This document shows, piece by piece, positions 32,201 to 41,162 of a stretch of DNA of 64,000 bases. The position numbers were made by a program, and so were the translations under genes. How positions within the stretch are numbered: the stretch's first letter is position 1; each line of letters opens with the position of its first letter. The notes under the pieces were generated by a model. The model was not told where the DNA came from and made no database searches. It worked only from the letters and a program-made list of their open reading frames with translations. Source of the DNA: Burkholderiales bacterium (GTDB lineage: Bacteria > Pseudomonadota > Gammaproteobacteria > Burkholderiales > Nitrosomonadaceae); NCBI GenBank assembly GCA_015075225.1, contig JABTUQ010000005.1:62001-126000 (forward strand). Direction: 5' to 3'.

Positions 32201-33959
32201 GTGAAAGTCAAGCAAAGGAAATTTGATGTGGTCATCGTCGGTGCAGGTGGTGCCGGCATGCGCGCCGCACTGCAATTATCCGAAGCCGGGTTCAAGGTTG
32301 CCGTGCTGTCGAAGGTATTTCCCACCCGGTCACATACCGTTGCAGCACAGGGTGGAATTGCTGCCTCGCTGGGCAATATCACTGAAGATGACTGGCGTTG
32401 GCACATGTACGATACCGTCAAGGGCTCGGATTATCTCGGCGACCAGGATGCTATTGAATTCATGTGCCGTCATGCTTCCGAAGTGGTGTATGAGCTGGAG
32501 CATTTCGGCATGCCGTTTGACCGGCTGGAGAACGGTAAAATTTACCAGCGGCCATTTGGTGGACAATCCCTGAATTTTGGCGGGATCAGGCCAGTCGTTC
32601 CTGTGCAGTGGCCGATCGTACTGGCCACGCCATGCTGCATACGCTGTATCAGCGCAATGTCAGTGCCAATACCCAGTTTTTTATAGAATGGCTGGGACTT
32701 GATCTGATTCGTGATCATGAAGGCGAAGTGCTGGGAATCACGGCACTGGAAATGGAAACCGGGGAAATCATGATTCTGCAGGCGCGCGCCACACTACTGG
32801 CAACGGGAGGCGCCTGCCGTATTTTGAAGCAAGCACCAATGCTTTCATCAATACGGGCGATGGTCTGGGTATGGTGGCACGGGCCGGTATTCCGCTGGAA
32901 GACATGGAATTCTGGCAATTTCACCCAACGGGTGTATATGGAGCCGGTATTCTCATCAGCGAAGCCGTAAGGGGAGAAGGCGGCTATCTGGTCAATGCTG
33001 AAGGTGAGCGTTTCATGGATCGCTATGCGCCCCATGCCAGGGATCTCGCCAGCCGCGATGTCGTTTCCCGTGCGCTGATTACGGAGATCCACCAGGGGCG
33101 CGGCTGCGGTCCCAAAGCAGATCACCTGCTGCTGAAACTGGATCATCTGAGTGCAGAAACGATCACATCGAAACTGCCCGGCATCCGTGAAATCGCACTC
33201 AAGTTTGCGCATGTCGATCCCTCGTCGATCCCATTCCGGTTGTTCCGACAGCACACTACATGATGGGGGGTATTCCTGCCAATTATCATGGTCAGGTGGT
33301 GGCGCCGTATAAAACCAGCCCGGAGGAGGTTGTGCCAGGGCTTTATGCTGTTGGCGAATGCGCTTGCGTATCCGTGCATGGTGCCAATCGCCTGGGCACC
33401 AATTCGCTGCTGGATATCGTCGTGTTTGGCCGTGCCGCTGGCAACCAGATCATCGAGGATCTGACCCGGAACAACCATCACAAGCCATTACCACAAGCTG
33501 CGGCAGAACAGACGCTGACACGGCTTTGCGCCTGGAAACCCAGAAAATGGTGAAAATGTGGCCGCAACCAGCGACGCTTTACGTAAGACCATGCAGACGC
33601 ATTGCGGCGTTTTCCGTTTTCCGGACATGCTGAAGGAAGGCGTGGAAAAAATGGGCGAAGTTGCCGAACGGGTGAAACATACGGAAATCCGCGACAAAAG
33701 CAGGGTATTCAACACGGCCAGAGTCGAAGCGCTGGAGCTGGATAACCTGATGGAAGTGGCCATGGCTACCATGATTGCAGCAGAAGCGCGGCATGAAAGT
33801 CGAGGGGCACACACGCGTGACGATTTTCCCGAACGGGATGATCAGAAATGGCTCAAACACTCCCTGTTTTTCAGCAAAGACAAACGCCTGGACTACAAAC
33901 CCGTGCGCCTGAAACCGCTGACTGTAGAATCCTTTCCTCCTAAACCAAGAACCTATTGA
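32201..33959 (+). CDS. sdhA: Succinate dehydrogenase flavoprotein subunit (four frameshifts)
   Basis: FAD subunit of complex II. GTG start 32201 ([20 protein letters not shown]). The covalent-FAD His lies in [11 protein letters not shown]; further blocks are [92 protein letters not shown] and the C-terminal [17 protein letters not shown]. The frame changes near 32585, 32822, 33230 and 33525, each fixable by one base in a run. No sdhB follows within the window. Confidence 0.9.
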
Positions 33960-34041
33960 GCGCATCTTGTCTAAAATGCCTCTCCCTGGTTTGTCTTGCA
34001 AAGAAACAAGATTTTGATTTTCAACCACACTTTATTTTCAA

Positions 34042-35074
34042 ATGAAATTTACTGAAAACATGACATTCTCTGCCCGATTGAAACAATCCTGTCTGATGGG
34101 CGTAGCGGCTTTATTTTTTCTATTGCAGATGTCTCCTATCCGCGCTGCTGATGCCAATACCAATACCAATGCCAATGTCACTGTGAATCCCGAAGCTGAT
34201 GCTGAAATCAGCAAGAACGTCGATTTTTCAAGGCAGCATTTGCGGGAGATGCCCCGGGTGTGGAAAAAATGTTGAATGAAGGCATTAAAACAGATCTGCA
34301 ATCCCCGAAGGTTTTACTGCATTATCGGTGGCGGCGCAGAACGGCCACATGGAAATCGTCAAATTATTGCTGGACCGAAAAGCCGCAGTGGATCTGGCAA
34401 ATATCCAGGGTGGCACCCCCTTGCTGCTGGCCAGCAAGAACGGCCATCAGGAAATTGTTGATTTGCTGCTGGCTAAGGGGGCCAACCCCAATCTGCAGGA
34501 CAAGAGCGGACTGACCCCCCTCATGCTGGCTACAGTCAAGGGGAATGCCGGAGTAGTCAAAACCCTGCTGGATCATCAGGCGCAACCAGATCTGCAGAAT
34601 GAAAGCAAGGTGACAGCGCTGCACCTGGCCGCGCAGAACGACTATGCCGACATCGTTGATATGCTGCTGGCAAAAGGTGCCAAAATTGATTTGCAGGACG
34701 CTAATGGTGCATCAGCGCTGATTCTGGCTGCTCTGACCGGTCGTCAGGCAATCGTCGAAAAACTTCTGGCTCAGGGCGCTCAGCCGGATTTAAAGGCAGC
34801 CAATGATTTTACCGCTCTGATTCTGGCTGCACAAAATGGCCAGAACCCGGTTATCGAAGTACTGCTGGATAAAGGTGCTCATATTGATTTTCAAAACAAG
34901 GATGGAATGACTGCACTCATGTCGGCGGTACTGAACGAAAACACCGACACAGTCAAATTGCTGCTGGACAAAGGTGCAGATGCCACAATCAAGACTACCA
35001 GTGATAAAACCGCGCTGGACTTTGCCAAGCTTCCCGAGATTGTTGAATTGCTTAAGGCCGCAAAAATAAGTTGA
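34042..35074 (+). CDS. Exported ankyrin-repeat protein (two frameshifts)
   Basis: Signal peptide (MGVAALFFLLQMSPIRAADA) in the first frame, a short Asn/Thr-rich stretch, then about eight ankyrin repeats of ~33 residues. Examples: GHMEIVKLLLDRKAAVDLAN, GHQEIVDLLLAKGANPNLQD, NTDTVKLLLDKGADATIKT. The frame shifts near 34222 (lost T) and 34312 (lost C); corrected, the region reads KAAFAGDAPGVEKMLNEGI. It should be periplasmic and protein-binding. Partner unknown. Confidence 0.82.
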
Positions 35075-35282
35075 CTGCTTTCCCGATGCCGGAAAAAATG
35101 TTCTGGTCTTTCGGGAAACCACCAGTCAGTCTGGCAGCAATAAAACAAATACCATTCATCCCGGCGCTGCTGCTGGAATCTTTCAACGGATTCGCAGCAG
35201 CGTAATTTTTTTACCGCACGTAAAATGAAAACGTGGTGGCGTTGCTTACGCTGATCATGATTTCGACGCTAAAGATGTGTAC

Positions 35283-37572
35283 ATGAGTTCTGCCGATAAG
35301 CCCATGGCGAAAAAAGTCGCCAGCAATCCACTTCCCCAAAATCAGCCGGTTATTGCGTGAAGCGGTTTCATTGGCGCTGAGCGGGGTTGCCCTTTATCTT
35401 GCGCTGATCCTGATCAGTTTTGACCGTACCGACCCAGGCTGGACGCATAGTGGAGCAGTGCAACAGATCGGCAATGCCGGTGGAAGTGCGGGGCGTGGCT
35501 GGCTGATTTGTTGCTGTATTTCTTTGGTGTTTCGGCGTGGTGGTGGGTGGTGTTTTTCTTTGCAACCGTTTGGTGGGGTTATCGCCGCATTGATATTGCC
35601 AATGTATTTGATCCGCGTGTACTTATGCTGTCTTTCACCGGATTTCTTACCTTGCTGGTAGCCAGCAGCGGAATCGAAGCGTTGCGTTTTCATACACTGC
35701 GTATTTCACTCCCCGCTGCACCTGGCGGCATGCTGGGAGAAATGCTCAGCAAACAACTTTTGTCATTGCTTGGTTTCAGCGGCGCAACGCTGGCTCTGGT
35801 CATTATTCTTGCCGTTGGGTTCAGCCTGTTTACCGGGGTGTCCTGGGTGCGTTTATCCGAAGAAATCGGCACTGGCATAGAGTTAATCTGCATTGCCGTG
35901 CGGGACAAGTGCCTGGCCTGGTTGAACCGCCATGCCGGAACAACCGTACCGTTCCAGCGGGATAATCGCACCGAAGAAATCAGAAAACCATCTTCCCCGC
36001 CAGTGCCGTTGCATATCGGAATGCCGGAAGCCACTCCCCCAAAATTGTGCGTAACGCCAGGGAACAAACACCGCAGTTTTCTAATTCGCCTGATGCGATC
36101 ATTCCTCCGCTGCATTTGCTTGACGAGCCGCAGAACAATGTTGAAATGTTGTCCAGCGACAAGCTGGAATTCACATCTCGCCTGATCGAACGCAAGCTGC
36201 AGGAATTCGGAGTGGAGGTGAAAGTGGTGGCTGCCTATCCCGGCCAGTCATTACACGTTATGAAATTGAACCCGCTGTTGGCGTCAAGGGAAACCAGATC
36301 GTCAATCTGGTCAGGGATCTGGCGCGTGCCCTGACTGTCGCCAGCATCCGCGTGGTAGAAACCATCCCGGTAAAACGGTCATGGGTCTGGAAATTCCCAA
36401 TCCTAACCGCCAGACCGTACGCCTGCACGAAATTCTGGCTTCGGCAGTTTATGCGGATAATCCATCTCCCTGACCATTGCACTCGGCAAGGATATCAGCG
36501 GCCGTCCCGTGGTATCCGATCTGGCCAAAATGCCGCATGCCCTGGTCGCCGGGACTACCGGTTCGGGTAAATCCGTGGCAATCAATGCCGTCATCCTAAG
36601 TCTGGTTTACAAAGCCCCCGGAAAATGTCCGCCTGATTCTGATCGATCCGAAAATGCTGGAATTATCGGTTTATGAAGGCATCCCACATTTGCTCACGCC
36701 TGTGGTCACCGATATGCGCGATGCCGCCAGCGCACTCAACTGGTGCGTAGCCGAAATGGAGCGGCGCTACAAGCTGATGTCAGCGCTGGGTGTACGCAAT
36801 CTGGCTGGCTATAACCAGAAAGTGCGCGAAGCGGTAAAAAATGAAGAGCCCTTGACCAACCCGCTCAATCCGGTACCCGGTTCTCCCGAATTTCTGGAGG
36901 AAATGCCGCTGATCGTGGTGGTGATTGATGAGCTGGCCGATCTGATGATGATCGTCGGCAAAAGGTTGAAAAACTGATTGCGCGGCTAGCCCAAAAGCAC
37001 GGGCAGCCGGCATTCATCTGCTGCTCGCCACGCAGCGTCCATCGGTGGATGTGATTACCGGCCTGATCAAGGCCAACATTCCGACACGGATTGCCTTTCA
37101 GGTATCCAGCAAAATCGATTCCCGTACCATTCTTGACCAGATGGGCGCGGAAGCATTGCTGGGACAGGGTGACATGCTCTACCTTCCACCGGGTAGCGGC
37201 TATCCTCAGCGTGTTCATGGCGCATTCGTGGCAGATCACGAAGTGCACAAGGTGGTCGAATATCTTAAACAGCATGGCGAAGCACACTACATCGAGGAAA
37301 TTCTTCAGGCGGGTGAAGAAGGCGTTTTGTCTGACGAAAACGGCGGCGAACCCGGCAAATCTGCTGAAGGAGAATCGGATCCGCTCTATGACGAAGCTGT
37401 CAGCATTGTCATCAAATCCCGCCGTGCCTCCATTTCGCTGGTGCAGCGGCAGCTGCGCATCGGTTATAACCGCGCTGCCCGGCTGATCGAGCAAATGGAG
37501 CGCACGGGTCTCGTTTCCAGTATGCAGAGTAATGGCAATCGCGAAGTGCTGGCGCCCAACCGCGATGAGTAG
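35283..37572 (+). CDS. ftsK: DNA translocase FtsK (about nine frameshifts)
   Basis: Septal DNA pump that coordinates chromosome segregation with division. N-terminal TM domain in pieces ([54 protein letters not shown]), then the motor: [37 protein letters not shown] (Walker A), [34 protein letters not shown] (Walker B), [20 protein letters not shown]. The C-terminal gamma winged helix is [20 protein letters not shown] then [15 protein letters not shown]. Breaks near 35355, 35478, 36040, 36245, 36370, 36468, 36620, 36962 and 36990 each fit one missing base in a run. Confidence 0.9.
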
Positions 37573-37629
37573 TCACGTACCCCCGTACCCGTTTGCATCC
37601 CATCAATCAACCTAACCGGATAACTCAAT

Positions 37630-38249
37630 ATGTCCCGTTTACTGTTCACTTTCGTATTGTTGTCAGCCTGCCTGTTATCTGTTCCAGCAAAGGCCAGCGC
37701 GGTGCAAAGCCTCAAGGCCTTCATTAGCAAGGCACATACTTTCCGAGCTGATTTTCCCAGACACTGCTCGATAAAATTTCCAGATTGTCAAAAGGCGGGT
37801 GGCAGCATGATGTTCGAACGTCCCGGCAAATTCCGCTGGATGTACGACCAACCTTACCAACAGCTGATTGTCGGCGATGGCAAGCAAGTCTGGTTTTACG
37901 ATCAGGATCTAGCCCAGGTCACTGTACACCGGCTTGATCAGGCGCTGGGCAGCACGCCGGCAGCGCTGCTTGCGGGCGGCAACACCATCGAGCGCGATTT
38001 CAACCTGCAGGAAATTGACGTGCAGGGTGATACGGAATGGCTGGAGGCCGTACCCAAGAATCAGGAAAATTCGTTTGAGCTGATCCGGCTGGGATTTTCA
38101 AAACAGGGCATTTGCGTGAAATGGTTTTGCGCGATAGTTTCGGTCAGGTCACCTGGCTGATTTTTTCCGGAATTGAACAGAATCCGGTACTCACGCCCGA
38201 TTTGTTCCAGTTCACGCCGCCGGATGGTGTGGACGTGATTCGTGACTGA
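37630..38249 (+). CDS. lolA: Outer-membrane lipoprotein carrier protein LolA (three indels)
   Basis: Periplasmic chaperone that ferries lipoproteins to LolB. Signal peptide [22 protein letters not shown]. Conserved region: [60 protein letters not shown]. Near 37758 a T is missing and near 37795 a G is extra, so [12 protein letters not shown] is shifted. Near 38105 an A is missing, after which the tail reads [19 protein letters not shown] and ends at TGA 38249. The rarA start overlaps this end, as in many proteobacteria (ftsK-lolA-rarA). Confidence 0.9.
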
Positions 38250-39561
38250 TCTTTTCTCGTCCAAAATCCGGCTGCCCCGCTGGCAGAGCGTTTACGCCCG
38301 CGCACACTGGATGATGTCATCGGGCAATCTCACCTGCTGGGCCCGGGCAAACCCTTGCGGCTGGCGTTTGAATCCGGCAAACCCTATTCCATGATTCTCT
38401 GGGGGCACCCGGCAGTGGTAAAACCACACTGGCGCGGCTGATGGCGCATGCCTTCGATGCTGAATACATCGCAGTCTCCGCAGTGTTGTCCGGTGTGAAG
38501 GATATCCGCGAAGCGATTGAGCGCGCCCAGATCACATTGCAACGCACAGACAGGCCCACGCTGCTGTTCGTCGATGAAGTCCACCGCTTTAACAAGGCGC
38601 AGCAGGATGCCTTTCTGCCCCATGTCGAACAGGGTTTGATCACCTTCATTGGTGCCACTACAGAAAATCCTTCGTTTGAGGTCAACAGCGCACTGCTTTC
38701 TCGTGCGCAGGTCTATGCGCTGCGATCTCTTGCCGATCAGGAATTGCACCAGTTATTTGAACGCGCCTGTAGCCTGGCGATGCCGGATTTGCAGTTTGCC
38801 AGTGATGCGGTCGAACTGCTAACCGGTTTTGCGGATGGCGATGCACGCCGCTTGCTGAATCTGCTGGAACTGGTGCAAAACGCAGCAGAAACAGAAGCAA
38901 TCACACATATTGATGCCGATTATTTGGGCAGAGTGCTGACACGCAATGCACGCCGGTTCGATAAGGGTGGAGATGCTTTTATGATCAGATTTCCGCTTTG
39001 CACAAATCTGTCCGTGGTTCCCATCCGGACGCCGCCCTGTACTGGCTGACCCGCATGCTGGATGGAGGGGCAGATCCGCGCTATCTGGCACGGCGCATTA
39101 TCCGCATGGCATGGGAAGACATCGGTCTGGCCGATCCGCGCGCCATGCAGATCGCCAATGATGCAGCGCTGACTTACGATCGTCTTGGCAGCCCGGAAGG
39201 TGAGCTGGCGCTGGGTCAGGCTGTCATCTATCTGGCCGTTGCAGCCAAAAGCAATGCAGGTTATGCCGCTTACAACCAGGCCAAGGCATTCATCAAACAG
39301 GATAAAAGCCGCGAAGTGCCGGTTCACCTGAGAAATGCACCTACGAAGCTGATGAAGGAACTGGGCCATGGCCGGGAATACCGCTACGCCCATGATGAGC
39401 CTGGTGCCTATGCCGCCGGGGAAACTTATCTTCCCGAAGGTATGGAAGAGCCGGGCTGGTATCAGCCGGTACCGCGTGGTCTGGAAGTCAGGATTGGCGA
39501 AAAACTCACTTATTTACGCACTCTGGATGAACAGGCAGACAAGAAAAAAGATCGTGTGTAA
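38242..39561 (+). CDS. rarA: Replication-associated recombination protein A (three frameshifts)
   Basis: AAA+ ATPase (MgsA/RarA) that acts at stalled forks. The probable GTG start overlaps lolA. Pieces: [20 protein letters not shown], then Walker A region [17 protein letters not shown] after a lost C near 38410, [20 protein letters not shown] (Walker B), [52 protein letters not shown] after a lost T near 38980, and the C-terminal [20 protein letters not shown]. The N-terminal frame is also off near 38260. Confidence 0.9.
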
Positions 39562-39567
39562 TATCCC

Positions 39568-39703
39568 GTGCCTACCAGTATGACCCGGCAGGCAACCATA
39601 CCCGGATCACCTGGCCGGAGACCGCGTTCTACATCACTACCACTTATGACGCGCTGAATCATCCGGCCGCGATTGTCACCGGCAATGTTAAATTGACCCA
39701 CTA
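39568..39703 (+). pseudogene. RHS/YD-repeat fragment, third copy (136 bp)
   Basis: Immediately after the rarA stop the plus strand reads AYQYDPAGNHTRITWPETAF and TTTYDALNHPAAI, close to the segment YQYDPAGNRTRITWPETAF of the left RHS copy (near 5390 on the minus strand). It is a short scrap without start or end. Confidence 0.75.
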
Positions 39704-39722
39704 ACGGCAATATAAAACTGAT

Positions 39723-40068
39723 CTACCTATGTTTGAACAAGCCTTCAAGAACATCGACGACGCGCTCTCGGTAATTGTCAACATAGTTGTCACTGATTTT
39801 AAGAATTTCAGGCCACCCACCTGAAAACAGATGCTGCAGTTCTGGAAGTTGGAGATGTTTTCTCAGGGTTGAGGTAAACAGTTTCAACCGGATTCCAGTT
39901 TCTGGTTTTTCCTGACCAGCGTTGAGGATGGCATGCCCGCGCAGCCTCATAAACAGCATGACGCTGTGCGGGCAGGCCTTTGCGCTCGCGCCAGCGGTAA
40001 ACGGTATCTTTCACCACGCCCAGATGACGGGCGACATCAACTGCGGTAACCCAGGGTTCGGAATTCAT
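39723..40068 (-). pseudogene. Helix-turn-helix (excisionase-like) protein, frameshifted
   Basis: ATG 40068 gives MNSEPWVTAVDVARHLGVVK then DTVYRWRERKGLPAQR, a MerR/excisionase-type winged helix as found in small DNA-binding proteins. After about residue 38 the usual continuation (W-V-G-R-L-W-K-F type) is missing. A second minus frame (39959-39723) runs from HAVMLFMRLRGHAI to ERVVDVLEGLFKHR. I see an HTH start joined to unrelated or shifted sequence. From 40069 to 40294 I see no gene. Confidence 0.45.
39729..39767 (+). pseudogene. Possible N-terminal scrap of type I restriction methylase HsdM
   Basis: ATG 39729 encodes MFEQAFKNIDDAL. MFEQAFKNIDD is a very common start of HsdM proteins. After this the frame reads unrelated sequence and stops. 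The opposite strand is also open here, so a chance match cannot be excluded. Confidence 0.35.
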
Positions 40069-40294
40069 ACTGTTGGCGCTCCGGATGAAGTTTTAAAGTC
40101 GTTTTAAATCGTCGCGAGTCTAGCAGAGTTGGCCCGATTCAGGCCAAGAGGCAGTTTGCGGATCTGGTTGATACGATGATTCAGCGATTCGGGATCATGA
40201 GCACCGGGCAAGCGATAAAAATGGCTGCGAACCAGCTATCTGAACTTATGTGGATATACCAATGCCGGCTGGTGGATTATCCGGGTGTAACCGC

Positions 40295-40933
40295 TCAAGG
40301 GTGAGGTTTGCTGCCGGGATGGTTTGCAGGAAAACAGGTATGGCCAGGATCTTCGCTGGCGATACCGCAACGGGCATTGTAGATTCTGCCATCGCAGGCA
40401 CAGTAATGATTGAGCAGTTCCCGGGCGGTATCGCGCAGCAGGCTAGTTGTGACGCTAATGCCGCGCGCTTCCAGTTCTTCTATCCAGTTATCTGGCCGGG
40501 GGCCTTCATCAAACCCGATTGCTTCGACATCATCGCTGCGCGCGGCGCAGACCAGGCTGCGTACTCCAGACCAAATCACTGCACCAAAGCACATGACGCA
40601 AGGTTCGGCGCTGGTTACCAGTTCATAGATGGGCATGCCATCCTCCCCCAGATCATGGGTGCCAAGCTTTGCCTGCGCCAGCGATAGCGCAAGAACTTCA
40701 GCGTGTGCGGTGGAACAATGGCTGGGGACTACCCGGTTGGCGCCGGCTGAAATCAGCAGACCGCTATCGCGTTCAAACACTGCCGCAGCAAAAGGCCCTC
40801 CCTCCGTTGCAATATTGGCGCGCACCAGATCAAGTACATAGCTCATGCGCTCTTGCGGTGTAACTAGCGTTTGCGACTGGTTATTCGCCTGTACGAGAAA
40901 AGGTGGCAGTTCGATGTGTAATGCGCTGTTCAT
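40295..40933 (-). CDS. Nucleoside deaminase (guanine/cytosine deaminase-like)
   Basis: Zinc-dependent deaminase of the CDA superfamily. Zinc ligands and proton shuttle: AHAEVLALSLA (H-A-E) and SAEPCVMCFGAVIWSGV (P-C-x-x-C). The following FDEGP segment suggests a guanine-deaminase-like member rather than the tRNA enzyme TadA. ATG 40933 (MNSALHIELPPF) gives 212 aa; a GTG at 40963 is possible. Last gene of the leftward guanidine cluster, 229 nt after the carboxyltransferase gene, so operon membership is not sure. The substrate is not defined by sequence. Confidence 0.85.
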   Translation of the reverse strand: MNSALHIELPPFLVQANNQSQTLVTPQERMSYVLDLVRANIATEGGPFAAAVFERDSGLLISAGANRVVPSHCSTAHAEVLALSLAQAKLGTHDLGEDGMPIYELVTSAEPCVMCFGAVIWSGVRSLVCAARSDDVEAIGFDEGPRPDNWIEELEARGISVTTSLLRDTARELLNHYCACDGRIYNARCGIASEDPGHTCFPANHPGSKPHP

Positions 40934-41162
40934 GCAAGCAACTCTACACCACTGTTGACCCAAAGGGGTAATGTCAGACCGGATGGAGCAAATAGCGCCC
41001 GTGTTGGCAAGAGTTGCTCCAGCCGTTTTGCCTTGTTGTATCCAGGTTGGCAGGAAAGTTTTTTGCCTGTCAAATCGGCATCAGCAAACTGTTGAAACGG
41101 TTATGGCATGGCGGCGGGAGGATGGGTATCGTTGTTCTGGATAGCGTTATCCGTTATCGCAT

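Noticed and set aside
32201..33959. Treating each open piece of sdhA as a separate gene
   Set aside because: The pieces join into one SdhA sequence in correct order with single-base corrections.
34150..34185. Short tandem repeat (Asn-Thr codons) in the ankyrin gene
   Set aside because: Low-complexity linker after the signal peptide, too short to be a functional repeat array.
35283..37572. Calling ftsK a true pseudogene
   Set aside because: All breaks are in homopolymer runs and the neighbouring essential genes show the same pattern, so sequence error is the simpler reading.
40069..40294. Minus-strand open stretch before the HTH fragment
   Set aside because: No start, no recognisable motif; cannot be supported as a gene.
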